Shown: positions 9,254 to 19,400, counted from the first letter of the stretch. The stretch: DNA of 64,000 nt from an uncultured Bacteroidales bacterium (GCA_947074145.1 CAMTOJ010000009.1:1-64000); one strand, 5' to 3'. Translations and numbers: made by a program. Notes: a model not told the origin generated them from the letters alone.

Positions 9254-10291
9254 ATGTCAGACAGAAAAAAGGTTGTTTTGGGAATGAGCGGCGGTACTGA
9301 TAGTTCGGTAACGGCAATGCTTCTTCTTGAAAAGGGATATGAGGTGATTGGTGTCACATTTGTATTTTGTGATGGTGCGGAGCATCATCTTGATGATGCA
9401 AAGTCACTTGCCTCCCGTCTTGGAATAAAACATATTGTTTACGAGGCAAAGGATCTTTTTAAAACTAAAATTACCGATTATTTCATATCGGAATATATGG
9501 CGGGAAGAACTCCAGTTCCTTGTATCCTATGCAACAATTATCTGAAATGGCCTTTACTTATCGATATCGCGGATAAAGAGGGTGCATATTATGTTTCTAC
9601 CGGACATTACATTAAAAATCAAGAGGTCGACGGAAAATGGTTTATATCAGCCGGAAAAGATCCTGATAAAGATCAATCATTTTTTATGTGGGGCCTTCCT
9701 GTTTCTATAATGAAAAGAATGCTTTTGCCTCTTGGAGATATGACAAAGCAGGAGGTTAGAGAGTATGCTGCAGAAAAAGGTTTTCATAGGGTATCATCAA
9801 AGAAAGATAGTCTCGGAGTTTGTTTTTGTCCTGGCGACTATAGAGATTATCTTCGTTCACAACCTCAGTGTAAAGATATCAAACCGGGGATTTTCGTGGA
9901 TATTAATGGTAAATTTATTTCTCATAATGATGGTATACCTTACTATACTGTGGGACAAAGAAGAGGACTTGGCGTTAATTTTCAAAAGGCTCATTTTGTG
10001 AAGGATATATTCCCTGAAGAGAATAAGATAGTTCTTGCTACAAATGAACATATGTATAAGACTGAAATAACGCTAAAAGATGTTGTTTTTAACTTTCCCG
10101 AAGTAACTTCTGAAATTTTAAATTGCAGAATTAGATACAGAAAACAAAATACTCCATGCAGAGTGAAACTGACAACCGATAACAGCGCCAAAGTAACACT
10201 ACTCGAACCTCTTAACGCTATTGCACCGGGACAAGCAGCAGCTTTTTATATGGGAGAGATGATAGTAGGAGGTGGTATAATAGTGAAATGA
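9254..10291 (+). CDS. mnmA: tRNA-specific 2-thiouridylase (MnmA family)
   Basis: 345 residues. It has the PP-loop ATP-pyrophosphatase motif MSGGTDSS (11-18), the catalytic segment PCILCN (Cys90, Cys93) and a second cysteine segment GVCFCPG (Cys190, Cys192), followed by the C-terminal barrel with the MnmA YTVGQRRGLG motif. MnmA installs sulfur at C2 of wobble uridine 34 in tRNA for Lys, Glu and Gln. Cys93 and Cys190 align with the classical Cys pair, while Cys90 sits where E. coli has Asp. Bacteroidetes often have more than one MnmA paralogue, so this may not be the only copy. Confidence 0.88.
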   Translation: MSDRKKVVLGMSGGTDSSVTAMLLLEKGYEVIGVTFVFCDGAEHHLDDAKSLASRLGIKHIVYEAKDLFKTKITDYFISEYMAGRTPVPCILCNNYLKWPLLIDIADKEGAYYVSTGHYIKNQEVDGKWFISAGKDPDKDQSFFMWGLPVSIMKRMLLPLGDMTKQEVREYAAEKGFHRVSSKKDSLGVCFCPGDYRDYLRSQPQCKDIKPGIFVDINGKFISHNDGIPYYTVGQRRGLGVNFQKAHFVKDIFPEENKIVLATNEHMYKTEITLKDVVFNFPEVTSEILNCRIRYRKQNTPCRVKLTTDNSAKVTLLEPLNAIAPGQAAAFYMGEMIVGGGIIVK

Positions 10292-10402
10292 GCAAAATAA
10301 TATGCTTGTGCGTTAAACAAGTGTTAAATTTACATTTTAAAATTATTTAATTAAAAAATTAACTAATATAGCAACCGATTATTAACATCAAAAATTCATA
10401 AT

Positions 10403-11488
10403 ATGATAATCGGAACACCGAAAGAAATTAAGAACAACGAAAACCGTGTTGGTCTTACCCCGGGAGGGGCAAAAGAGCTCGTAAAAAGAGGGCATGTAGT
10501 TTACATCGAAAAAGGAGCCGGAGTAAATAGTGGCTTTGAAGATTCGGAATATGTGGAAGCCGGAGCAAAAATTCTCGGTTCTGCTGAAGAAGTTTACATC
10601 AAATCGGAAATGATTGTAAAGGTTAAAGAACCAATCGAATCAGAATATGACTTGATTCATGAGGGTCAGATCGTTTTCACTTATTTCCATTTTGCATCTA
10701 ATCATGCTCTTACTAAAGCAATGATAAGAAGTCGCGCAACTTGTATCGCTTATGAAACTGTAGAGTTGGCAGATCGCACTCTTCCTTTGTTGATTCCAAT
10801 GTCAGAAGTAGCAGGTAGAATGGCAGTACAAGAAGGTGCTCATTATCTTCAGAAATCAAAAGGCGGAAAAGGTATCCTTATGTCAGGAGTACCGGGTGTG
10901 GCACCTGCAAAAGTACTTGTTTTAGGAGCAGGTATTGTGGGATTGAATGCTGCTACTGTTGCAGCAGGATTTGGTGCTGATGTAACTATTATGGATATCT
11001 CTCTTCCAAGACTAAGATATCTAAGCGAAATTCTTCCTAAAAACGTTACTACAATTTACTCTTCTGAATATAATATCAGAAAAGCTCTTCCTGAAACAGA
11101 CGTTGTAATTGGAGCAGTACTTAAGCCGGGCGCTAAAGCTCCTCATTTAATTACAAAAGAGATGGTTCCTTTATTGAAAAAGGGTAGCGTAATGGTAGAT
11201 GTAGCGATAGACCAGGGTGGATGCTTTGAGACTTCTAAACCAACATCTCACGATGAACCGATTTATAGCGTTGACGGTGTGACTCATTATTGTGTTGCCA
11301 ATATTCCCGGAGCAGTTGCTTTCACTTCAACTCTTGCTCTTACTAATGCAACATTGCCTTACGTTTTGGCACTTGCAGGTAAAGGTTGGGAAAAGGCTTG
11401 CAAAGATGATACTGCTCTTGCTAACGGTTTAAATATCATCGACGGAAAAATAGTTTATAAAGCAGTAGAAGAGGCGTACGAAGGATAA
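10403..11488 (+). CDS. ald: Alanine dehydrogenase
   Basis: 361 residues, typical length. It begins MIIGTPKEIKNNENRVGLTP, the conserved substrate-domain start, and has the KVKEP and YFHFA substrate-binding segments. A Rossmann NAD+ motif GAGIVG (175-180) follows, with Asp at the end of the second strand (VTIMD). The enzyme reversibly converts L-alanine, NAD+ and water to pyruvate, ammonia and NADH. It has its own terminator about 110 nt downstream and stands as a single gene. The pyridine nucleotide transhydrogenase alpha subunit is related, but the length and C-terminus fit Ald. Confidence 0.95.
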   Translation: MIIGTPKEIKNNENRVGLTPGGAKELVKRGHVVYIEKGAGVNSGFEDSEYVEAGAKILGSAEEVYIKSEMIVKVKEPIESEYDLIHEGQIVFTYFHFASNHALTKAMIRSRATCIAYETVELADRTLPLLIPMSEVAGRMAVQEGAHYLQKSKGGKGILMSGVPGVAPAKVLVLGAGIVGLNAATVAAGFGADVTIMDISLPRLRYLSEILPKNVTTIYSSEYNIRKALPETDVVIGAVLKPGAKAPHLITKEMVPLLKKGSVMVDVAIDQGGCFETSKPTSHDEPIYSVDGVTHYCVANIPGAVAFTSTLALTNATLPYVLALAGKGWEKACKDDTALANGLNIIDGKIVYKAVEEAYEG

Positions 11489-11597
11489 TTAATTACGGAG
11501 AAAACAAAAAAACGGTGAACATATAATTTACATTAAATAAAATGCAAACAAAAATTCGATTATAGGATATCTGATTATTATGAATTTACACGATATT

Positions 11598-11646
11598 AAA
11601 AGATCATTACATTGGCTTTATTGCTATTTGTAATGATCTTTTTTGT
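11598..11646 (+). terminator. Terminator of ald
   Basis: A perfect 14-bp stem (11598-11611 with 11629-11642) and 17-nt loop ends in a run of T's. Confidence 0.85.
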
Positions 11647-11685
11647 TGCGTTTTATTTATATATAAACAATGTTATTAACTTAAT

Positions 11686-11707
11686 TATATCAAAGTTATT
11701 TGATATA
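11686..11707. promoter_or_regulatory. 22-bp palindrome overlapping promoter of the small outer-membrane protein
   Basis: TATATCAAA-GTTA-TTTGATATA has perfect 9-bp arms around 4 nt. It overlaps the candidate -33 TTTG (11699-11702), so it could be a repressor operator. Confidence 0.5.
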
Positions 11708-11729
11708 ATATAAAGTAGAGTTAATTTTA
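11699..11729 (+). promoter_or_regulatory. Candidate promoter of the small outer-membrane protein
   Basis: TTTG (11699-11702), 19 nt, then TAATTTTA (11722-11729). This matches the Bacteroidetes -33/-7 layout with one mismatch in the -7 box. The start codon is about 20 nt further on. Confidence 0.5.
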
Positions 11730-11750
11730 CAACTCATTAATCAATATTTT

Positions 11751-12359
11751 ATGCTTAGAAAGCTTGTTATCACGATTTTTATCCTAAATATTTTCACATT
11801 TTTATCTGCGAAGGAACGATTTAAAGTCGAACATCATTTTTACACATCATCAAGAGTTCCTTTTAAATTATCTTCATCTTCAGGTTCCAAAACATATAAA
11901 GTCTCAATAAATGATATTCCGATAACAGAACTGGAGATTACTAAAAGGAAGAAAAATTATAAATCTCCCGGAGTTCAGATAGGGTATCTTTTTATGCCAA
12001 AAAGGTGGATAGCAATCGGGCCATCAATTTCATGGTATAAAAAGCATGGAGAAAACAATTATGCTGTTTTTAGTTTTCTCGATAATAAATATAAAGATCA
12101 AAATCTAAGCTTAAAAATGGATTTCAGATTTTATTGGCTTAATCGTAAATATTTTGATCTATATTCCACGTTTTCAATAGGAGCAAATTATTGTGTAAGT
12201 AAAAAAACATACAGAAATAAAACTACTAGTAATGAAGAGGTTAGTACAGCCATCAATTATTCAGTTTTAGGTATGAGTATTGGAAACAGAGTTTATGGTA
12301 TGTTTGAATTAAATGGCTTCTTATCCGGAGCAATATTTGGCTTGGGTGTAAAATTCTAA
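11751..12359 (+). CDS. Small predicted outer-membrane beta-barrel protein, unknown function
   Basis: 202 residues. There is a signal peptide of about 20 residues (MLRKLVITIFILNIFTFLSA). The body then consists of amphipathic strands rich in Tyr, Phe and Gly, ending AIFGLGVKF with a terminal Phe, as in 8-10 strand outer-membrane barrels. I do not recognise a family. It is a single gene with a candidate promoter and overlapping palindrome (11686-11707) and converges on the CotH-family gene with only 28 nt between them. Confidence 0.68.
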   Translation: MLRKLVITIFILNIFTFLSAKERFKVEHHFYTSSRVPFKLSSSSGSKTYKVSINDIPITELEITKRKKNYKSPGVQIGYLFMPKRWIAIGPSISWYKKHGENNYAVFSFLDNKYKDQNLSLKMDFRFYWLNRKYFDLYSTFSIGANYCVSKKTYRNKTTSNEEVSTAINYSVLGMSIGNRVYGMFELNGFLSGAIFGLGVKF

Positions 12360-12387
12360 TATTGTGTAAGAGTATAATATTTATATT

Positions 12388-15096
12388 TTAATTTTTGATC
12401 TTCTTAACAGTTACTCCGAAATCTGATATGCATTTAATTATATAAATATTTGACTTTATTCCTCTGAAATTCAGATCGTATGAGAATTGAATATCTTTAT
12501 CTTCTATATATCTGCTATCAACAAGTGTTCCGTCAATTGTATAAAGAAAAACAGAGAGAGATGTCGGGTGGCTGTTTGTATAATAAATTACTATCTTATC
12601 TGACATTATTTCCGAATCAATAATTCCTCCTTCATATTCATTCTCATTATTCTCCGGCTTTTTAAGCTCTTCATCAGGATTCTGAGGTTTTTCATCTGGT
12701 GTTTGAGGCTCCTCCTCTTTATCTGTCTCAACTAATCCCGAATCGAAAATATTATCATCTTTATCGGGATGCAAAACTCCTTTTTGAAAATATATTGATG
12801 ATATTTCCAAAGCAGAGATTGTTTCATCTAAAGAGAGTGTGTAAGAAGGTTCATTATAAATTGAGTATGTTTTTACTTCATTTTCATAGATCTCCTTTAT
12901 TCGCCATCCTGCAAAATCGAAATCGTCAGACTCTAAAGCGTCTAATCTTATTTCGTTTCCCAAAATACAGACACCATCGAAAGATCTTTCTTTTAGTAGG
13001 TAATCGTTGAGTTTAATCTTATCTCTATTTCCGTTTGGTAAATTACTTGTTATTTTAAGCGGAATAGTTGGATTAAGATTATATTCATCTGAAATAAACT
13101 TTACAACTTCGGGAGCTCGGTTGGCTACCCAATTTGAGATAAAGTCAAGAGAAGATATCCATGAATTATGACTACGAAGGTTCCATCTTTCTGTATGATA
13201 AGGAGCTTCATCAATAATATTGGTTATTAAAGAGTCAAGAGTATTTTCTAAAATATCAGGATGAAGAAAATCACCCATTGCAGTAAACGCTCTATCTATA
13301 AATTGATTTCTGAATCTTTTATTTCTCATCAACTTTCTAAAAAGGAGAGTGCTAAAAGGTAGGTTTTGAGAAAAATCAAAAGTATGCGTTCCCATTGCGT
13401 AAGTAAGGGTATTGTGAGTATGGCTGATATTGTTTAGTCCTAATCCGAAATCGGTATCCATTAATATCCAACGCCATTTTCCTGACTCAGTTTTAGGTTT
13501 CCATAGTTTACAATTGTTTGCGGGCCAATCTCTATTGGCTGAAAATATTTGAATAAACATATAATTGATATACTCTTCTATATCGATCTGTTTTGCTACC
13601 TCTTCATAGTATTCATCAAAATTAAGACTATGATTTGAAGCATAATCGATCATTTTCTCATAATCGTTAATATCGCCACAAACTACAACAGGTTCGGAAA
13701 CTTCAAGACTTATCAAATCTATCTCCTCCTCCTCGTAACCGTGATTTGAGAGAACAAAATCTTCGTTCGACCTTTCTCTGATATTCTGAATACCGAAATA
13801 TTGTCCGTTTATAAAAATAATGGCAGGCTGATATGCCTGATAATCTATATTTGCCTTTCCTGCAATCATTGTCTGTATGTAAGGATCCCTTATTCTTGCT
13901 ATATTAAAATCATTACCACAGTTTCTTAACATAAACGATTTGATCTCCATATCCGGTTTTTCGTCAAACAGATCATATTTAAAACGTTTGGTCCCAAATC
14001 TTTTGTTGGCGTATAGGATAAGTGATTTCTGGACATTATCACGAGAACAACCTCCTGATATCCTCATTTCGGAAACCTGATTGATTACCGATTTTTCTGC
14101 TCCGGAGAACTCAAACATTTCAATATTAACAGGTCGTCGCCATGGCTGATTATAATTTTGAGGTTCAGTTATACAGTTTCCGGGAATACCGTTTTTGCCT
14201 TCAATATAAATACCAATTGTATCATCAAAAAGATACTCGGGATTTAGGCTCAAACTTATTATTGGCAAATGAGTAGGTCTGTAATTTAAGAAGAATGTTC
14301 TTGTAATAACGCTACTTTGAAGAAGAGAATCTGAGATGGCTTTAAATTTATATGTTCCGGTGGCAGAAATAGTAAGATTGCCGTCAAAGGAAAGTGTATC
14401 AGAATGAATAGATGGCTCAGAACCGTCTGAAGTATATAAAATAAGTGCATTATCAGTAGCTGATGTTACATTTATGGTTATTTCATTGTCAAAGAAATTT
14501 CCGGTAATATCAATCTCAGGAGTTGAAGTTCTCAAATCTGAAAATATAGAATTGTCGTTAGTATTACATGGTGTCGATTCAATTAACTTAACAATATTCT
14601 CACTGCCATCCGGAACTCGCGCAAATGAAGTATTGAAAATATCTTTCCCGTATTTGAATTTATCAATAAGAACATCTTCTTCATTATACATAAACAATGT
14701 AGCACCATTAATATCAAGTCGGAAATTGGCGTGAATACCTATATCTTCTTTGTCAAAATATATAAGTTTATATTCCCCGGGATTTATTATATATGACTGT
14801 TTTAATGTCCATTTTCTAATTATTGAATTTTCATCAGAGAATGAATAACCGCAAAGATCAATCTCTTCATCTCCGGAATTGTATATCTCAATCCAACTGT
14901 CGGGGAAATCAAACTTGTCATCCATTATAACCGATACATTGGATGGCATTATTTCATTTATATGTAAATTAGAATAGCAAAATGAAGAGTTTAGGAGAAA
15001 TAGGATAAAGAGTAACAACCGAAATACAGAGTGTATAAATATTTTTCTATATTCACTAAAATATAAGAGAGTACATAAAAAAAACTTAGTTGTCAT
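12388..15096 (-). CDS. Secreted lamin-tail/CotH-kinase-family protein with T9SS-like tail (paralogue 1)
   Basis: 902 residues, exported: hydrophobic signal near residues 24-42. Domains in order: lamin-tail domain (about 45-150, starting INEIMPSNVSVIMDD); a chitobiase-C/FN3-like beta domain (about 190-270, YTSDGSEPS); a CotH kinase-like domain (about 275-660) with INGQYFGIQNIRERSNEDF and the putative metal-binding segment WRWILMDTDFG (Asp547, Asp549); a Pro/Glu-rich linker near 790-815; and a C-terminal beta sandwich (LYTIDGTLVDSR...YIIKC) resembling a T9SS type A sorting domain. CotH of spore formers is an atypical protein kinase; what the Bacteroidetes versions phosphorylate, if anything, is unknown. 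A close paralogue lies at 25532-28117. Confidence 0.86.
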   Translation of the reverse strand: MTTKFFLCTLLYFSEYRKIFIHSVFRLLLFILFLLNSSFCYSNLHINEIMPSNVSVIMDDKFDFPDSWIEIYNSGDEEIDLCGYSFSDENSIIRKWTLKQSYIINPGEYKLIYFDKEDIGIHANFRLDINGATLFMYNEEDVLIDKFKYGKDIFNTSFARVPDGSENIVKLIESTPCNTNDNSIFSDLRTSTPEIDITGNFFDNEITINVTSATDNALILYTSDGSEPSIHSDTLSFDGNLTISATGTYKFKAISDSLLQSSVITRTFFLNYRPTHLPIISLSLNPEYLFDDTIGIYIEGKNGIPGNCITEPQNYNQPWRRPVNIEMFEFSGAEKSVINQVSEMRISGGCSRDNVQKSLILYANKRFGTKRFKYDLFDEKPDMEIKSFMLRNCGNDFNIARIRDPYIQTMIAGKANIDYQAYQPAIIFINGQYFGIQNIRERSNEDFVLSNHGYEEEEIDLISLEVSEPVVVCGDINDYEKMIDYASNHSLNFDEYYEEVAKQIDIEEYINYMFIQIFSANRDWPANNCKLWKPKTESGKWRWILMDTDFGLGLNNISHTHNTLTYAMGTHTFDFSQNLPFSTLLFRKLMRNKRFRNQFIDRAFTAMGDFLHPDILENTLDSLITNIIDEAPYHTERWNLRSHNSWISSLDFISNWVANRAPEVVKFISDEYNLNPTIPLKITSNLPNGNRDKIKLNDYLLKERSFDGVCILGNEIRLDALESDDFDFAGWRIKEIYENEVKTYSIYNEPSYTLSLDETISALEISSIYFQKGVLHPDKDDNIFDSGLVETDKEEEPQTPDEKPQNPDEELKKPENNENEYEGGIIDSEIMSDKIVIYYTNSHPTSLSVFLYTIDGTLVDSRYIEDKDIQFSYDLNFRGIKSNIYIIKCISDFGVTVKKIKN

Positions 15097-15216
15097 AATT
15101 CAATATTAATTACACAAAAACCTGAAATATCTATAATTGATGATATGCAAAATTATAATATATAATCTTATCTATCATTAATCTACATGATTAAAAATTA
15201 ACTTATTAAAGTCAAT

Positions 15217-15247
15217 GTTGTATATTATTTCATTGAATATATATTTG
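15217..15247 (+). promoter_or_regulatory. Promoter candidate for the hybrid regulator
   Basis: GTTG (15217-15220), 19 nt, then TATATTTG (15240-15247), a full match to the -7 consensus. Transcription would start near 15254, about 50 nt before the ATG at 15304. Confidence 0.55.
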
Positions 15248-15303
15248 GATAACAAATAAACATTTTTTTGACAACGGTTCATTACATTCCTATTTTGAAA
15301 CAC

Positions 15304-18300
15304 ATGATTAGCCAATATAGAATAATAAAAATAGTTTGTTTTCTTTTCATTTCTTTATCCTTGTTTTCCGTGTCAAACGATGACATTGATGTGGCAGAAT
15401 TGCCATTTCTCGATAAACTTCATACAAAAGAGGTTGTTACGATGTATCAGGATAATAAAGGATATATTTGGATTGGAACAACCGACGGACTTGCAAGATA
15501 TGACGGTTATGAAGTTTTAAATATCAGATCAGATTATAAAAATCCGGGATTATTGTATTCAAATCATATTAAAAATATCACGGAAACATCAGAGTATTTA
15601 TGTATTGGAACTACTAAGGGCCTTAATATGATTCGTAAAGATGATTTTTCTGTATACGGGTCACCTTTTCCTGAATTGGTTGGTCAGGAGATTAAATCTA
15701 TATTTTATGATAATGAGGCGAATCTATGGGTGTCCGTTTCTGATAAGATTTTTAAATGTAGTCCGGAGAAAAGAGAAATTGAGAAGATTTTAACAGACAA
15801 TAATACTACACCTACAGCAGTTTCTATAAATCAATTTTCAGATAGAAGTATTTGGGTTTGCGGATGGGGAGACGGATTGTATAAATATTGCATTGAAACA
15901 AATAAACTAATCTCTTTTCCTAAAATCGGAAAAGAGAATAATTCGTTTAGAATATTTGAAGACAATAAAGGAAATTATTGGATTTGTACATGGGGCGACG
16001 GACTTTTCAGGTTCTTTCCTGAGCGAGATATGAAGTATGAGTTTCAGAGATTTAAGGGCCAAAATGAATTATCCGAATATGATATCTTCTTTGGAATAGA
16101 ACAGGATAATAGATCGGGTAGATTATGGTTGTTAGGATATAACAGTCTGAGGGTGGTTGAGCCTATAGATGAGAATAATGTTGAAATTAAAAAGATCAGT
16201 TCTCTTGAGAATATTAATAAAATGTATTCGATGATAATGAAAGATTATCTTGGGAATTTATGGTTAGGGGCTTATGATGCAGGAATTAATATTTTGTTTA
16301 GAGATGAGAATATAAATTATCATGATTTTGAAGAGTTAAGAAAAAAATCAGGTTCAGATCTTAATATCAATTGTTTGAATATTGATGACGATGATATTAT
16401 TTGGTTTAATCAGGAGCGTTTGGGATTAAGATTTTATAGTGAAAAAGATGGAAAAGTATTCTTGTCAGGCAAGTCAGTGATAAAGAATTTAGAGGTCGAT
16501 AAGATCATAAAAGCAGATGATAGGAATTCGATGTGGGTGTATTCGAGTTTTATTCCTGTCATTTTTAAAGGTAAAAGAGAAGGTGAAATTTTGGAGATTA
16601 CCGATACTTTGGATTTGAGAAATTATAATCACAATCAAGTTATCGATGATATGGTTTTAGATGAATTGAATAATCTGTGGATTTTATCTGATAAAAAAAT
16701 ATTCGTTAAACCGTTTACTAAAAAAGATATTATACAGCTAACTCATGATATTGATGTTTCATCCATTAATGTTCATAACGAGGAGATTATAATAACATCG
16801 AAAAATAGCTTGATGTTTTTATCATATAAAGATTCTCTTAAAATATTTAAGTTGGATATACCTGAAATAAAATTATATAATGATGAGTTTTTGAATAAAA
16901 TAAGTGGAAATCAAAACGGGATTATATATTGTAGCTCTTCATTGGGGAATATTTTCAGAATAGATGTTACGAATAAAATGGTTGAGAATTTAACATCCGT
17001 ACTTAATGTCTCAGGGAGTAAGATTCTTCAGCTACATAACAATGATAGTTTATTGGTTGTCTTATTTAAGGAGAAAGTTCTGGTAAAATCAGAAGAGAAT
17101 AATAATTATAAGATTTATAAATGTGGAGATATCTCTTTACCTATATCATTTTTCAAAGAGAAAACTTTTATGGTAAAAGGAGATGAGATTTTTGCAGCCG
17201 GTCACAAAGGGATGATAAGGATTGGAATACCGGATATATTCAATGATGTGACACTCTTTAAATCTCCTCGTATAAGCGATATAAAGATTGATGGGAAATC
17301 GGTGTTTTTTACTGTTGATGCCGAAGGAAATAAATATAATGAAGGTTCTGTAGAGATAAATAACAACAATGATAATATAGAGATATATTTTTCGGACTTC
17401 TCTTTTAATAATATGCCTAATTCTTATCTGAGATATAAACTTGACGGTGTTGATAAAGAGTGGAGGGAATGTAGAGAAAATCAGAATAGCGCATTTTATA
17501 ATGATCCCGGTAAAGGGAAATATCTTTTTAGGGTAAGAAGTATAGATATTACAGATCCTGATATCTATTATGAAGAGAGTGTAATGATTATAAGAAATCC
17601 GGCATGGTTTGAGAGTAATCTGGCTTTTATTATTTATGTAATATTTGTTTTGGCTTTTATTGGTCTGTTTGTTCGTTTTATGATTTTAAGAGATAGACAA
17701 AAAATATATCTAAAAATTCAGGAAGAGCTTACTAAGACAAAAATCGAATATTTTACCAATGTTTCTCATGAGTTGTTAACTCCACTTGCTATTATGTCGA
17801 GTGTTAGTGATAATCTATCGGCAGAGGAATATCCTGATAAAGGTTTACTTGTTACTCTTAGGGAAAATATAACCAGACTCAACAATTTGATTCAGCAAGT
17901 ACTTGATTTTAGAAAATCGGACAAAGGGATATTAATGCTTAAGGTATCGTATGTTGACATTTCAGATATTTTGGAAAAGCTGGTTGTTAATAATTTTGTT
18001 TCTCAGGCTAAAGAAAAAAATATCTCTTTCGAAATTGATTTAGAGAAGCATATCTTAGGTTATCTGGATAAAGAGAAACTGGAAATGATAATCTTTAATC
18101 TAATGTCGAATGCCTTGAAATATAGTTTTGAGTATGGGAAAATATATATTTCTCTCTCTTCAATAATATATAATGATAGTAAATCGATAGAGATAAAGAT
18201 AAAAGATCAGGGAAAAGGGATCGGAAAAGAAAATATTGAGAGAATTTTTACTCGTTTTTATGTAAATGAAAAGGGGACTTCTGCATATTCAAATGGAATA

Positions 18301-19260
18301 GGACTTTCTATAACAAAGGAGATGATCGAACTGCATAAAGGTTCTATATATGTAAATAGTGTAAAAGGAGAAGGGTCAGAATTTATTGTCACAATACCAA
18401 TTGAAAGAGATTGTTATTATGAAATATGTGATGTTAATGAAGAGGGAACTTTGAGTAATATCGGATCTGCCTCTGAAGTTCAAAAACCTACAATATTGAT
18501 TATTGACGATAATATAACCTTGTTGGATCTTATAGCTAAATCATTGTCGAAAGATTATAATACCTTATGTTGTCAAAGAGGTGAAGATTCGTTCTCTTTA
18601 ATAAGTTCTCAGAATGTGGATATTATTCTTTGTGATATAATGATGCCTGAGATTGACGGGATTGAACTTTGTAAAAAGCTGAAGTCTGACATAGAGTCGA
18701 ATCATATTCCGGTCATTATGATTACGGCTCAAAAAAATGAAGAAGCACAGCTTGAGAGCTATAGGGCAGGTGCAGATGGATTTATAACAAAACCTTTCGA
18801 TATTGAAGTTTTAAAAGCTCGTATTGAAAATCTGATGAACTCCTTTAGATTGAGAAATGAACGGTTTAAGATGATCACAGAACCTGATATAAAAGAGTTG
18901 GAATATAAAGTTACGGAACATAGTTTTATCAATAAATTAATTGAATGTATAGAACTTCACCTAACCGATTCAGATTTCGATCTTGGTTATATAGCTTCGG
19001 AATTAAATGTGTCGAAGTCAACAATGAATAGAAAGATTAAGGCTATTACCGGGATGACTCCAATGGACTTTGTAAGAAATATAAGATTGAAATTTGCATG
19101 TAAACTTCTTAAATCAGGAGATAAGAATATTTCAGAAATAGCGTATTCCGTGGGTTTTAGCAATCCAAAATATTTTTCTACATGCTTTAAAGAGGAGTTC
19201 GGTTTGACACCTTCCGAATTTATTAAACCTGTAGAAACAGGTATTAATCATAATCTTTAA
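15304..19260 (+). CDS. Hybrid two-component system sensor/regulator (HTCS) with AraC output domain
   Basis: About 1318 residues from this ATG, which directly begins a signal peptide (MISQYRIIKIVCFLFISLSL). The frame also opens at a TTG at 15268, giving an unlikely 12-residue extension. Domains: periplasmic two-bladed propeller sensor repeats (DNKGYIWIGTTDGL, DNKGNYWICTWGDGL), a Y_Y_Y domain, one TM helix, a histidine kinase with phospho-acceptor in NVSHELLTP (His834 counted from the TTG) and ATP-binding boxes (NLMSNALKYS, DQGKGIG, GIGLSITKEM), a receiver with CDIMMPEIDG (Asp1123), and an AraC-type helix-turn-helix at the C-terminus. HTCS proteins sense glycan breakdown products in the periplasm and activate nearby degradation genes; the GH78 gene 155 nt downstream is the obvious target. 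Confidence 0.95.
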   Translation: MISQYRIIKIVCFLFISLSLFSVSNDDIDVAELPFLDKLHTKEVVTMYQDNKGYIWIGTTDGLARYDGYEVLNIRSDYKNPGLLYSNHIKNITETSEYLCIGTTKGLNMIRKDDFSVYGSPFPELVGQEIKSIFYDNEANLWVSVSDKIFKCSPEKREIEKILTDNNTTPTAVSINQFSDRSIWVCGWGDGLYKYCIETNKLISFPKIGKENNSFRIFEDNKGNYWICTWGDGLFRFFPERDMKYEFQRFKGQNELSEYDIFFGIEQDNRSGRLWLLGYNSLRVVEPIDENNVEIKKISSLENINKMYSMIMKDYLGNLWLGAYDAGINILFRDENINYHDFEELRKKSGSDLNINCLNIDDDDIIWFNQERLGLRFYSEKDGKVFLSGKSVIKNLEVDKIIKADDRNSMWVYSSFIPVIFKGKREGEILEITDTLDLRNYNHNQVIDDMVLDELNNLWILSDKKIFVKPFTKKDIIQLTHDIDVSSINVHNEEIIITSKNSLMFLSYKDSLKIFKLDIPEIKLYNDEFLNKISGNQNGIIYCSSSLGNIFRIDVTNKMVENLTSVLNVSGSKILQLHNNDSLLVVLFKEKVLVKSEENNNYKIYKCGDISLPISFFKEKTFMVKGDEIFAAGHKGMIRIGIPDIFNDVTLFKSPRISDIKIDGKSVFFTVDAEGNKYNEGSVEINNNNDNIEIYFSDFSFNNMPNSYLRYKLDGVDKEWRECRENQNSAFYNDPGKGKYLFRVRSIDITDPDIYYEESVMIIRNPAWFESNLAFIIYVIFVLAFIGLFVRFMILRDRQKIYLKIQEELTKTKIEYFTNVSHELLTPLAIMSSVSDNLSAEEYPDKGLLVTLRENITRLNNLIQQVLDFRKSDKGILMLKVSYVDISDILEKLVVNNFVSQAKEKNISFEIDLEKHILGYLDKEKLEMIIFNLMSNALKYSFEYGKIYISLSSIIYNDSKSIEIKIKDQGKGIGKENIERIFTRFYVNEKGTSAYSNGIGLSITKEMIELHKGSIYVNSVKGEGSEFIVTIPIERDCYYEICDVNEEGTLSNIGSASEVQKPTILIIDDNITLLDLIAKSLSKDYNTLCCQRGEDSFSLISSQNVDIILCDIMMPEIDGIELCKKLKSDIESNHIPVIMITAQKNEEAQLESYRAGADGFITKPFDIEVLKARIENLMNSFRLRNERFKMITEPDIKELEYKVTEHSFINKLIECIELHLTDSDFDLGYIASELNVSKSTMNRKIKAITGMTPMDFVRNIRLKFACKLLKSGDKNISEIAYSVGFSNPKYFSTCFKEEFGLTPSEFIKPVETGINHNL

Positions 19261-19353
19261 TAATTTATATTCTAGCATATTACAAATTACCACAAATTAA
19301 ACTGATTTAATCTAAGACAATTTTTCAAACCATATTGAGAATAATTCGAACCT

Positions 19354-19400
19354 CATTAATTAATGAATAATGTAGTTTAGTGCATCAATTATTTATTCAT
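19354..19400. promoter_or_regulatory. Possible HTCS operator region upstream of rhamnosidase
   Basis: A 12-bp palindrome CATTAATTAATG (19354-19365) overlaps an inverted repeat ATGAATAA/TTATTCAT (19363-19370 and 19393-19400), ending 16 nt before the rhamnosidase ATG. AT-rich palindromes arise easily by chance here, so this is only a candidate. Confidence 0.25.

Noticed and set aside
15268-15303. TTG start giving a longer hybrid regulator
   Set aside because: The next ATG (15304) directly begins a signal peptide. The TTG adds 12 unrelated residues and lies only about 20 nt from the -7 box.
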